A stretch of DNA of 64,000 bases, from assembly GCA_963920575.1 (NCBI GenBank), contig OY986967.1, positions 6,405,166 to 6,469,165 of the forward strand. The letters are read 5' to 3'. How positions within the stretch are numbered: position 1 is the first letter of the stretch; each line of letters begins with the position of its first letter. The notes beneath the pieces were generated by a model. That model was not told the origin of the DNA. It worked only from the letters and a program-made list of their open reading frames with translations, and did no database searches. Position numbers and translations under genes: made by a program. Shown piece after piece: positions 54,192 through 64,000 of the stretch. The stretch is from Narthecium ossifragum. Lineage: Eukaryota; Streptophyta; Magnoliopsida; Dioscoreales; Nartheciaceae.

Positions 54192-55242
54192 AGGTCAGCA
54201 CATATGAGATGAGTATGTGTGCCACATAGCAGTTCTCTTGTTAGAGAGGTGGTCAGACTACATGGAGTTCCAGTTTCTATCGTGTCAGACCGTGACCCCA
54301 TGTTTACCAACAGGTTCTGGCGAGGCTTTCAGGAGGCAGTTGGCACACACCTGACTTTCAGTATGGCATTTCATCCGCAGACAGACGGGCAGTCAGAGCG
54401 GACGATCCATATCATAGAGGACATGCTGAGAGCATGTGTCCTCGACGCCGGAGGCAGCTGGGAGGAGCACGTTCCCTTGGTGGAGTTCGCCTACAACAAC
54501 AGCTACCAGTCCAGTCTTGGAGTAGCACCTTTCGAGGCGTTGTACGGTAGGCCGTGTCGTTCCCCAGTGTGCTGGACAGAGCTTGGACAGGCTTCACACA
54601 CCGGTCCAGACCTCATCAGGCGGTCGTCAGAGAGGTTAGTGCAGATCATGTAGAGACTTCTGACGGCTCAGAGCCGGCAAAAGAGTTATGCAGATCAGAG
54701 GCGACGACCGTTAGAGTTTGCAGTCGGCGACAGAGTGTTCCTGTGAGCATCGCCGTACAGAGGATCCGTCAGGTTTGGCAGAGGTGGTAAGTTGCGCCCA
54801 GGTTTGTCGGGCCGTTTGAGATCCTAGAGAGGATCGGCAAGGTAGCTTACCGCCTGGATCTTCCTCAGCACATGTCTGCTGTGCATCCGACGTTCCATGT
54901 GTCGATGCTGAGGAAGTATCACCCAAATCCGTCTCATGTCATCAGGGTGGATGACATCGAGCGTGAGGCGGACATGATGTTCGTCGAGCAGCCAGTTCGG
55001 GTACTTGACCGGAGGGATCAGGTCTTGCGGGGCAAGACGATTCCCTTGGTCAAGGAACTGTGGAGGCACAGAGGCACCGAGGAGATGACCTGGGAGCGCG
55101 AGGCGTGCATGCAGTAGGAGTTTCCACAGTTGTTTTCATCTCGAGGCACCTCTTGTCCTGTCTTTTAGTGTAACTGTTTTTCTATTTCCGAGCCCTACCT
55201 TTATCGAATCTCGGGACGAGATTTCCTTTAAAGGTATTAGGA
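54192..55242 (+). pseudogene. A3 integrase core and chromodomain-like tail
   Basis: The core is open over 54219-54653: [59 protein letters not shown] and [19 protein letters not shown] at 54651 and a frameshift near 54740 precede the end region MSAVHPTFHVSMLRKYH, FVEQPVRVLDRRDQVLRGK and VKELWRHRGTEEMTWERE (54872-55117). The zinc region and first aspartate are not recognisable, so the protein is defective. Confidence 0.88.
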
Positions 55243-57825
55243 TGTGAGGACCTCTCTCTCTATTCCTGGGTCGACCGCCTGGGTCGGGCCCGTGGCTCGT
55301 TGTGGACCAGAAGGGTAATTTGGTAAATTGCGCCTTGTCGGTTTGTTTCACACCCGCGTGTGCACACACTGACCTTGTTTGTGTTAGTGCTTGATTAGAT
55401 GGTTAGGTGGACCCGGGATCGGAAGATCCCAGCTCGGGCGCGGTGAAGCTTGCTTTTGGGCAGCTTACGGCCCTTGAGCGATCGGTCGCTCCGAGGAGCG
55501 ATTGATCGGACTCGTGAGCGAGTCGGTGGGTTTTTGACCCGTTCGGATCGATCCAAACGTTTTGGATCGATCTAGCCCATCTTGGATCGATCCATCTTGG
55601 CCTTCTATCGATCCGGGCACTCCGCAGGGCAGTTGAACTGCAGCAAAGCAGTTGAGCTGCCGTCGCTCTCCGTTGTCAGAGGAGAGGTCCTCTCCTTCAC
55701 ACTCTCCTTCACCTTCTCCTTCACCTTCCCCCTCCTTCCCTGGCCTTCCCCTTCTCTTCTCCTTCTCTTCTTCCTTCTCTTCTTCTTCCTTCTCCTTCCT
55801 TCTCTCCCGCGGTTCTGTTTTTCCTCTGTTTCCTTCCGGGACATCCATCTTCCTCTCCTCCGTTCTCCCTCCTCCGGCCACCGTTTTGGACGTTGTAAAG
55901 CTTGTTGGATTCGTGGCAACGAGAGAAAGGCTCCTGGTGTGGTTTGGAACCTCGTTGGTGGCTAGTTTGCGAGGGATCAACCGAGGAATGCGCAGTCCGG
56001 TAGTTGTTCTACCTACATGAGTTAATTAATGGTTTTCGTTAGATCTAGCCGTTAGATCTTGATGAAATTGTGTTGTTGGATGCATCTTGTCTATTAGAAT
56101 TACTGATATAAGTTTCATGATCTTTGGTTGAGATTTGAGTAGGATTTATGCATGATTAATCTTGGATTTTCCGGTTTTCTGCTGTTCTTGAAGAACAGCT
56201 GGATTGCGGCGAGTTTTGCGGCTTGTGCATGTATGATCTTGGCTTTTGGTAAACATAAGAGTTGTAGATCCCTTCGTTAGCTTTTTATTCCAGTTTATTT
56301 CATATTTTTCCGATTTTGGTACGAATTTTGGTGATTTTTCTCGTGGCCTGCGACGAGGCTGCTCTGAAGCTGGTATGAAGCTTTGGATCGATCCAAATTG
56401 TTCCGGATCGATCCCAAGCCGACTGATGGCGTTTTATGCGTTGGTATGAAGCTTTGGATCGATTCAAATTGTTCCAGATCGATCCCAAGCTGACTGATGG
56501 TGTTTTATGGAGTTTTGATTAGCTATTTTGATTAATTTTTTCCCGTTAATCCAGCCGTTGGATGTTTATGGATTTTGGATATGTTGATCCCAGCATGTAG
56601 ACCTATTGGTGGCTAAGTTGGATCTTGAATCCGACATCGTTTGGAGTTCGGATCGACGGGACCAACTAGCCTCTAAGTAGAGGTTTTGGTGTTTTGAATA
56701 TAATATTATAAGCTCGGATTACAATAATATATTTTTACTGTTCATCGAAGTTTTCGGGGTTGCTTCCCATTGCAGGAGTCCACGGTTGACGGTCGTGGTA
56801 CCGTCGTAATGCCACCCACTACGGATCGGCTGGCAGCGGTTGGTAGTACCGCTGCAGCGATCCTGTTGGACTTGTATACTGCCTTGACATACTGTTGCAT
56901 GCCTATTTCCTATTGCTTGTGTATGTTCATATCATGCATTCTCTGTTGTGCATTAGTTGCATAAGGTTAGGGCGTGGGTGATTTGTGGATCGCCGTCCCG
57001 AGGCTGGAAGCTCGGATTTAGCCCTAGAACTGGGGTTAGGTAGTTTGGACTCGGTTCGAATTGTGGTGTCCAGTCAAATTTGATGATAGGCTTAGATGAT
57101 TGGTACACATATTGCTTGGTGATTATAGAGGTCATGTCGGCCTTAAGTCGGATGCTGAGGTGTAGCCGGTGGTCCACTGTGTTGACCCTTGAGTAGAGGG
57201 AGTTGCCTACTTAGCGGTGCAGTTTCCCGCCTGCAGTGCCGGTAGCTGCTTGTGGGCCAGCAGTGTTGTTTTCTGCTACTGAGTGCGACCAGACATGTGA
57301 CCAGCTCGGCTGGAAGACCATGATCGTGGGCCTCAGGGACACGCGGTGGGGTTATGGGACCCCTGTGTACACCCAGATCTTACTTGAGGGCGACACTTTT
57401 GTGTTCCCCTTCCTTCTGTGTGACGTATTGTAGAACCCTACTGAGCTTTATGCTCACTCCTACCCGCCCTGCGGTTTACAGGTGCATGTGCCAGCTCTTC
57501 TTCAGTAGCCCCTACCGGGCAGGTGTTTGGTGGCGCGGCGGCGTCTGGCGGGGTTTGAGGTCCGGTGATCCCTTCTACACTTTTGTTATAGTTAGTCTCC
57601 TTCGGGAGTATGATGTATAAACTGTTGTAACCCCTTTGAGGTTCTTGAATATTATATTATATCTTTTGAGGTTTGAAGTTATTGTTATATTCAGGGGTGT
57701 TTATGATTTGTTTAATGAAATCAGTCAGTTGGGGGGGGAACCCCTCGCCACTATTTTCCGCATTTAGTTAGGTTCTGGTTCGCGTCGCCCGGCCCAATTG
57801 GGCTTTCGCGAGTCAGGGCGCGACA
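55243..57825 (+). repeat. 3' LTR of A3
   Basis: It begins TGTGAGGACCTCTCTC and ends CAGGGCGCGACA. It is collinear with 48191-50775, including the dyads at 55470-55620 and 56385-56482, with a few single-base differences. Confidence 0.93.
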
Positions 57826-58056
57826 GGCGATCTTTGGCTTGGCAGCTGGGATTGAGGCTCCTTCTGTCTAGGTAGGGATGTTACCTACTTGTCTTCCAGA
57901 TTTTGTGAGTTTTGAGTTCGTTGTGATCTTTTGCTTAGATCTGCTAGTATGCATGTTCGTTTTCAATGCAAGTACCAGTTTTGGACCGGCTTGGCCGTGG
58001 AACCCGCCAACGTGAGTGCGGTGACTGGGTAAGAGCCGGTGAAGGCGTTGGCCGGC
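57826..58056 (+). repeat. A2 3' LTR, right part (truncated)
   Basis: After the GGCGA duplication the A2 LTR resumes with TCTTTGGCTTGGCAGCTGGG, matching the complement of the A0 LTR near 5660. It can be followed with decreasing similarity to about 58056 and then stops, well short of the expected LTR end. Confidence 0.75.
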
Positions 58057-58749
58057 TGAGGGTACACCTGAGAGGAAGATGAGGAAGTGGTTGGATGTGG
58101 GGGAGGTAAGGAAAGGAGCGCGGTGGCTTTCAAGGCATCGCTCGGGCTTGAAAAGGGCCAAAAACACAGAGAGAGGAAGAAGGGGAAGAAGACTTGCAAG
58201 AGAACTATGGAGAGAAGAGAGAAGTACGGTGGTTGGAGCAAAGACTTGCAAGAGAACTATGGAGAGAAGAGAGGAAGAAGAGGAAGAAGAGGAATGACTT
58301 GGAAAATGAATCTTTCTTGAACAATCCATCGTCAGTGGATCGAGCCTGGACTACGATAGTTTTATTCTTTAACTCTACAATACTTCTCTCATTGATCTAA
58401 GGGCCTTTAAAAAAGTAAAGCAATACAAGAGTTCTAAAGGGAGTTTAAGTCAACCTTTCTTAATGAGCAAGCTAGATGACTTCCTACACAAGCAAAGGCT
58501 AAACTAAGAAAGCAAGAGTCCTATTACAGCGTAGATAACAAAACAAGGAAAGCAAGTAATGGACATAGACTAAGATAGGGTGAGACAGTTGGCTCGTCGA
58601 CCCACTAGTCGACTCAGGACGATTCACCCAAATTGGTTTGGCTCGGATTAAATTCAGGTCGGGTAGGCTCATGGGCTTTTGGATCCAAGTCGGTCCGACC
58701 CTTGGGCCTTAGTCTGAGCTGGAGACCTGTTACAGTTTTATCCGTAACA
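58057..58749 (-). repeat. Probable LTR, minus orientation
   Basis: On the minus strand it begins TGTTACGGATAAAACTGTAA (58749) and ends GTGTACCCTCA (58057), with TG...CA ends. It contains a long pyrimidine-rich leader (58320-58160) and a duplicated 35-bp unit GACTTGCAAGAGAACTATGG (58189 and 58240). Flanks are CCGGC and CCTTC, a weak match for a 5-bp duplication. No internal region adjoins on either side, so a solo LTR is likely but unproven. Confidence 0.4.
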
Positions 58750-59200
58750 CCTTCTTCTTTTTTCTCTCTAATCGAGCGCTCATCATATTCTATTATGCAT
58801 TTATCACACCATCAAGATTTGATTTAGAATCGACTTTAATATTACAATTTATTTTCATGTAAGTAATTGTCTACGTTGTGCAAAGCCTAGTTACCAATAG
58901 ATTGGATTCTTCATATGTTGTAGCCTTTGCACAATAAAAATCAAAAGTTCTTTCTCTTGTTTATATTTGGTCTTAGATTGTAGAGTGCACATTATCATGT
59001 TCTTTAATTGGTTTATTTGGTTTTCTTAAACATGAGAATAATCAATGTTAGACATGTTACTGGTAAACATTTGTCTCTTATGGTTTTAGACCTTATAATG
59101 TTTGGATTTTCTACTACAGAGATCTATTTACCTATTCATCAACAAAACCAATGTCGATAAAAATCTCAGCTAAAGTGTACAATCTTTTAATTTGTGCAGC
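58750..59200. other. AT-rich intergenic stretch
   Basis: No gene, repeat or transposon terminus is recognised here. Confidence 0.6.
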
Positions 59201-59329
59201 AGGTACTCCAAGTTGGTGTTAATAGTTGTAGTGGTCTTGACGAGTGTTGTTGAGCTTTTGGGAAGGGTGGCATTATCTATGCATCCTATGCCTACCTGTT
59301 CATGTTACATACTGAGGGAATTTTTGGTG

Positions 59330-60270
59330 AGTTGGATGGGGGTGATGTCTTGAGTAATGTATGGCAGCTTCCAGTAGGGCCGAGGGTGCGGCAGTTTGTG
59401 TGGAAAGCTTTGTTGGGAAAAGCTCCCTGTTAGAGAAACATTGTGGAGACTTTGCTTATCTGCTGATAGGGAATGTCCTCACTGTAGATGTGAACCAGAA
59501 ACAATCAATCATGTGCTAATTGAGTGCTCTTTCGCCGAGTGTCTTTGGGTTTCTTCTTGCGCAAGATTGGCCAAGTTGGGCTTCGTGGGATGTAGTACAA
59601 TTCGTTGAGATCTTGCGGCGCTCTTCTTCGGATCAACGATGCAGGAGATTGAAGATGCTTGTGGCATACGCCATTTGGCTAGTATGGAAGAACCGGAATG
59701 CATGCGTCTTCGAGGGCCAAGGAGATTCTACGATAGTAGTTGCGCATCGGGCTTTGCGGCATGCAGAGGAGTATGGCAAACAATTCTTGAGGAGATCTAA
59801 CACTATAGTAGAGGTTTGTGCTGCGAAAATGGCAGTTGTGTGGGTGGATGCATCAAAGTCACATGATTCTGCAGCGGTTGGAGCTGTGTGTGAGGGATGT
59901 GATGGAGTTGTATGGTGGTTAAGAGGTAAGCCGATTGATGCTTGCTCTGTTGTTGAAGTTGAAACCATGGCAGTTCTTTATGGACTGCAATGGGCTTTCG
60001 AGCATGGAGAGCAGAAGGTGATGGTAGAGTCTGACTCCAAGTGGGTGGTAGAAATTCTAAATGGCAATGGGACTTGGCCGCCTGAGATAGAGCATCTAAT
60101 CAAGGAGATCTGGGCGGTCTCTATAGTCTTTACTTCCGTTGGTTTTGTTGTTATCCCTAGGTCTGCTAACACTTGTGCAGACAAGGTGGCAAAGTTATGT
60201 CGAGCATCTGGCTCTAGTTTTGGTTGGAACGTAGGTGATGACCCAGGTGTCCTTGAGCACCTGTAATTTC
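59330..60270 (+). pseudogene. LINE ORF2 tail with zinc region and RNase H
   Basis: The C-terminal end of a plant non-LTR retrotransposon. First comes the reverse-transcriptase zinc region: VWQLPVGPRVRQFVWKALLG, ADRECPHCRCEPETINHVLI and ECSFAECLW. After a frameshift near 59560 comes AYAIWLVWKNRNACVFEGQ (about 59660-59715). RNase H of the plant RVT_3 type follows: VWVDASKSHDSAAVGAVCEG, VEVETMAVLYGLQWAFEH, KVMVESDSKWVVEILNGNG and PRSANTCADKVAKLC. The upstream reverse transcriptase is missing, as in 5'-truncated copies. A short A-rich tail is at 60297-60312. Confidence 0.85.
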
Positions 60271-60316
60271 TGTTTTGTACTCAACCCTAGGGCTCAACTA
60301 ACCAAACAAAAAAAGC

Positions 60317-60901
60317 ACAGAGTTAGAAAGTCTAGTGGCAATTAACTTATCGTCATTACATGGCTTTCATTTCCATTAGTATCAGAATTCAGAATTGAGT
60401 CTATTTTATAATACCAAAGAGCTTATTTGCTAATATACAATTCCAATCATACAAAAGCATGGAGTAGAATGTTCTTAAGAAGAATTTAAACTCGCAAGAA
60501 TAGCATGCACTTTATCATGTGTATTTTTAATTAATTAATAAGTCAGGATTTCCTCATATAATCAATTTGCATTCTCAATTCTCGTGCACAAATAAGACTT
60601 TTGTATCACAACAAAATAATAGCTTACCTGAATTTTGTGCTTCTTGAGTAATGGGTGCATGAGGGCAGGTTGTTTATATATGTCAACACAATCAAATATG
60701 TCTCCATAAATGCTCTGAGAAACAACTAAGTTTCATTTGTTAGTACAGCTAATGACATTTCTCAACATAAAATTTGACTTATAGATCAAGACATTTATTT
60801 GATGCTAATAATTTATGATGAATACAAAAGGATTACAATTGGAAATGTCATTGATCTCATCATCATAGTATTGAGAGAAATATGAAACCTTATTGCTACC
60901 C
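60317..60901. other. AT-rich intergenic stretch
   Basis: No coding region or element is recognised. It separates the LINE tail from the Harbinger-like element. Confidence 0.6.
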
Positions 60902-60904
60902 TAA

Positions 60905-62655
60905 CGGCACATTTGGTTCGCGCAAGGAATGGGGACGAAATGGGATTGAGGGACGGAATGGGATTGGAGGACGGAATGGGATTGGAATGGGTTATTACCA
61001 AGGTGATTTTATGATATCAGGATTGGGAATAGAAATGAAGCATTACCGTGTTTGGTATACAAACAAAAGCCTAGGAATGGAATACGAATGCAATACAAAT
61101 GACTAAAATAGCCTTTGTACTTAATAAAATGGTGGGGAGCCATATCACCAAACAACTTAACCAAATATGTAAAATGGCTACGAGCTTTGTGATGCAACGC
61201 AACCAACGCAACAAAATCTGATCTTGATGCAACGTAACCAAATCCGATCTCCATTGGGGTTGGGGAAGCACACAGATCCGATCTCCGTCGCTGTGGAAGA
61301 ATGGCAGCTGGCGTCGAGGAAGTCAGTTGCATCGCTGGACCGTCGGTAGGTGCCGATTGGAACTCTTGCTGGAGATGTGAGTCGTGCGGCTAGCGGAGGG
61401 GATGGAGCTGCGTCGCGGGACCGCCGTTCACCAAGATCTGGTGGAGTGTTGGAAATGTGGGTCGTGCGGCGTACAGAGGAGACGTCGATATCACTAGAGG
61501 AAATCTCGCCGAATGTAGGGAGGTTGATGCGGCGGGCTTGAGGCCTTGGACGGCGACAGACGCTCCCCGTTGGATCGGATCACGAACGACGCTGGAGTTC
61601 CACGATGAGATCTCGCTAGATGTGGGGTTGATGTCACTAAAGAAGATCTCGCTGGCTGTGGGATTGATAAGGCGGACTTGAAGCTACACACGGCGGTAAG
61701 GGACGCCCACCCATGGGGTCTGGTCCGATGAGGATGCTCCGAGTGTTGGAGCTCCTGCCTGCGCATTTGAGAGAAAACAGCGATCGGCCCCTCTTCCCTT
61801 TCTTTCTATCATGTCGGGCGCTGGAGAGAGGTCGCTAGGGGAGAGGAGAAGAGGGAGAGAGGTAGCCGGAGGAGGAGAGAAACATGGGAGGAGAGGAGAA
61901 GAGGGAGATGGGTAGCCGAAGGAGAGGAGAAGAGGGGGAAAGGTAGCCGAAGGAGAGGAGAAGAGGGAGAGAGGTAGCAGCATGAGAAGAGAAGACGGAG
62001 AGAGGTAGCCGCAGGAGGAGAGAAACAGGGGAGGAGAGAAGAAGAGGAAGAGAGGTAGTCGCAAGAGAGGAGAAGAGGGAGAGATGGAGGAGAAGAGAAG
62101 AGGGAGAGAGGTAGCCAGAGGAGGAGAGGAGAAGAGGGAGATAGGTAGCCGCATGAGAAGAGAAGACGGAGAGAGGTAGCCGCATGAGAAGAGAAGACGG
62201 AGAGAGGTAGCCGCAGGAGGAGAGAAACAGGGGGGAGAGAAGAAGAGGGAGAGAGGTAGTCGCAGGAGAGGAGAAGAGGGAGAGATGGAGGAGAAGAGAA
62301 GAGGGAGAGAGGTAGCCGGAGGAGGAGAGGAGAAGAGGGAGAGAGGTAGCCGCAGGAGAGGAGAAGAGGGAGAGATGGAGGAGAGGAGAAGAGGGAGAGA
62401 GGTAGCCGGAGGAGAGGAGAAGAGGGAGAGAGATCGCGATCAAATGGGTAGATTAGTAATTATATTTTCTATTCCCTTAATCGTCAGGAACGGAATGAGC
62501 CAGTCCGAGGTATGAGATAGGATTGGCCTATTCCCAAGTTGTCAGAAATGAAGCATTCCATTCCTGACGATAAGTGACAACCAAACAATAGAATGAGATT
62601 TGACTCGGGAATTGACCATTCCATTCCCAACCCTTTTGTGCAACCGAACAGGCCG
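60905..62655. mobile_element. PIF/Harbinger-like non-autonomous element, TAA duplication
   Basis: The left end CGGCACATTTGGTTCGCGCA and right end (inverted) CGGCCTGTTCGGTTGCACAA form an imperfect inverted repeat, flanked by TAA on both sides (60902-60904 and 62656-62658). The GGCCTGTT(C/T)GGTT terminus with a TAA/TTA target is known from plant PIF/Harbinger and Tourist-like elements. Subterminal GGAATGGGATTG repeats follow the left end. There is no transposase. The interior has a GC-rich stretch (61270-61800) and a purine minisatellite. Confidence 0.65.
61830..62440. repeat. Purine (GA) minisatellite with GGTAGCCG spacers
   Basis: Units of about 26-34 bp built from GGAGAGGAGAAGAGGGAGAG are separated by GGTAGCCG or GGTAGTCGCA. 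About 18 units are present, with higher-order blocks repeated at 61975-62100 and 62155-62290. One strand is almost pure purine, so triplex or slipped structures are possible. Long serine/leucine frames here are repeat artefacts. Confidence 0.85.
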
Positions 62656-62658
62656 TAA

Positions 62659-63375
62659 GAGGCTATGTTCGCTTACACGATGAAGAAGGTAGACGGAGAG
62701 AAAGAGGGAAAGAGAGAGAAATGGGGATGTCCTTGTGGAGTTTAATATGAAAAAAAAGAATATATGAAAGTGTTAATCTAATGGATACGATTAAGAGTAT
62801 CAAACGTACATAATCTAATCAATTTCTTTCTCCGATAGCTATGATTAGCTATCCTAGTGAACACTTATATCTCAAAAAAGTTATTTTTATATTCTAGTTA
62901 AGCATTAATATCGTTCGTGACAGAAAGGAATAATGATCCCTCCATGAGAACGGAAACCCCATTCCTTTTCCTTTCCTACACTCGAAAGCGAACCAAGGGT
63001 TGGGAATCACCATTATCTCTCTCTCTCTCCCATTCCCGAGTTATAAAATATATATCTCTACTCATTAGTTGGAAATTATAAAATACTATCATCTGATTAT
63101 AGCTACTAAGACTCCAAGAATGAAATCGCAACTTACTAAGAATAAGATGACAAAGAACTATTCTCAATGAGAAGCAATCGACGTTTGGCTATTTAGTGCA
63201 ATAAATATGATATGACGTTTGGCTATTTAGTGCAATCGACGCCATGAAAGAAGTATTCTCAATGAGAAGCAAAACTGGATAATCTTTAAATAAGATGACA
63301 AAGTTACTGGATATATATCAAATTACTGTCGAATGTAATTTCTATACTTAGACATAAAAATATCATGTATCTACG
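62659..63375. other. AT-rich spacer, possible small MITE
   Basis: GGCTATGTTCGCTTACACGA (62662) and the complement of CGAAAGCGAACCAAGGGTT (about 62985) look like eroded inverted ends of another PIF-like element, and CATTCCTTTTCC beside the right end agrees. A TTTGGCTATTTAGTGCAAT direct repeat is at 63183 and 63217. I found no clear target duplication and no gene. Confidence 0.3.
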
Positions 63376-63378
63376 TAC

Positions 63379-63516
63379 CACGATTGTCTTGATATGGTCC
63401 ACATCTCGGACTTGAGGTACTGACTCTTTGATCAACTCGTCTTTTGGTGATCTTCGCAATCTAGCCGCTTCTCCAAATGCAACAACTAGTAAGAAAACTA
63501 AAGAGAAAATTTTCAT
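63379..63516 (-). CDS. First exon of a small secreted protein, unidentified
   Basis: On the minus strand, ATG 63516 opens MKIFSLVFLLVVAFGEAARL, a convincing signal peptide with a likely cut after GEA or EAA. It is followed by RRSPKDELIKESVPQVRDVD and HIKTIV, charged and proregion-like. A GTACGT donor follows at 63378-63373. A TATA box (TATTTAAA, minus, 63583-63576) lies about 60 bp upstream. An ATG at 63537 would add MRDMGYN, but it is too near the TATA box and would bury the signal. No further exon is seen below 63373. The family is not recognised; it may be a peptide-precursor gene or a relic. Confidence 0.5.
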
Positions 63517-63575
63517 GTTGTAACCCATATCTCTCACAAAAGCACAAATGCATTCTAAACGGCTGACCCTTACCC

Positions 63576-63583
63576 TTTAAATA
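63576..63583 (-). promoter_or_regulatory. TATA box of the secreted-protein exon
   Basis: TATTTAAA on the minus strand, about 60 bp before the chosen ATG at 63516, in a stretch without transposon features. Confidence 0.45.
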
Positions 63584-63752
63584 GGCTTTGTTGAAATTAT
63601 TTGGAAGGGAAGAGTGGGATGCATGCTGAAATTAAATGTAGGTAACTGAATAAGACCGGAAGATTCATCTAGAGGTACTTGGATGGTCATAATTAGATTC
63701 TATTACTGGATAAGATTATTGGGAAAGATATATCAGGTACATGCATGGTCAT

Positions 63753-64000
63753 TGTTGGGTCTATGATATCAAACTCACTCAATTAGGTTGGGTTAGTTGT
63801 TTTAGACTCACTAGACCAACTAGCGTGGTTTATGTTATAATGATTGAGTTGGGTCATTTTGTAAAGGATGAAAACTATTCTCTTGTGTTGAGAGTGGAGA
63901 GGTTAGAGAGGGGTTGGGTTTTCATCTCTTGGTCTTCTTCTTCATCAAGTCTCTAAGGTGGTTGGAGGTTGTTTCTCAAGTTATCCAAGGCAAGATTAGT
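63753..64000 (+). repeat. Possible start of an LTR running out of the window
   Basis: TGTTGGGTCTATGATATCAA begins a stretch with TTGGGTTAG and GTTGAGAGTGGAGAGGTTAG that has the look of a Ty1/copia LTR. Its second half lies outside the window, so neither the end nor a mate can be checked. Confidence 0.25.

Larger units (their letters stand above)
48191..57825 (+). mobile_element. Ty3/gypsy element A3, young but defective
   Basis: LTRs at 48191-50775 and 55243-57825 (2,585 and 2,583 bp) look about 98% identical by eye. GGCGA flanks both sides (48186-48190 and 57826-57830). The primer site TGGTATAAGAGC is present. The 4.5-kb interior has degraded gag, a short piece of reverse transcriptase lacking its catalytic pair, a minisatellite, and a good part of integrase. 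It therefore inserted recently while already unable to code for its own replication. Confidence 0.92.

Noticed and set aside
57868..58329. 153-codon minus frame with serine run
   Set aside because: It spans the A2 LTR end and the pyrimidine leader of another LTR-like segment; no homology and low complexity.
61684..62443. Serine/leucine-rich minus-strand frames of 150-200 codons
   Set aside because: They are repeat artefacts of the GA minisatellite.

Overview
This window is a plant nuclear chromosome segment made almost entirely of transposable elements nested inside one another. The evidence is Ty3/gypsy pol with plant chromovirus and Athila hallmarks, primer sites for tRNA-iMet and tRNA-Asp, Helitron, Mutator-like, hAT-like and Harbinger-like termini, and fragments of plant genes (an S-acyltransferase ankyrin exon, a DExH14/ASCC3-type helicase exon, a GT47 glycosyltransferase). 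The GC-rich captured exons beside AT-rich intergenic DNA fit a monocot, but the species cannot be fixed from the sequence alone. I see no complete, clearly functional host gene, no rRNA or tRNA gene and no CRISPR.

Layout. 1-950: a hAT-like end inserted in a LINE remnant, next to a duplicated S-acyltransferase gene fragment. 951-3913: a minus-strand gypsy element (G), cut by a second minus-strand element of LTR family A (A0). A0 occupies 3914-11679 and 36867-38012 and is interrupted by two solo LTRs (6642-8073 and 9096-10848, each with a 5-bp target duplication), by the plus-strand element A1 (11680-36866) and by a minus-strand Athila (C2, 38013-45283). A1 is split inside its protease by a full Athila element (C1, 15010-34221, duplication ACGGG). 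C1 is split inside gag by a Helitron (17378-26874) carrying gene fragments. The Helitron holds a non-autonomous Athila-like element (B, 18866-24627) with one intact 418-codon reading frame. G, A0, A1, C1, Helitron and B therefore form a six-level relative clock. C2 carries a 1,500-bp Pack-MULE (42101-43600).

45284-58056 is a second family-A cluster: A2 (5'-truncated LTR, integrase stub, 3' LTR) whose 3' LTR hosts the young element A3 (48191-57825, near-identical 2.58-kb LTRs, duplication GGCGA). 58057-64000 is less repetitive: a likely LTR, a LINE tail with RNase H, a Harbinger-like element with a purine minisatellite, the first exon of a small secreted protein on the minus strand, and what may be the start of another LTR.

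How the parts act together. All gypsy elements seen are damaged; movement of the non-autonomous ones (A1, A3, B) would need proteins from relatives elsewhere. A recurring theme is arrays of GATCGATC-type dyads in the U3 of unrelated LTR families, mostly upstream of a TATA box, which may be a shared promoter or silencing device.
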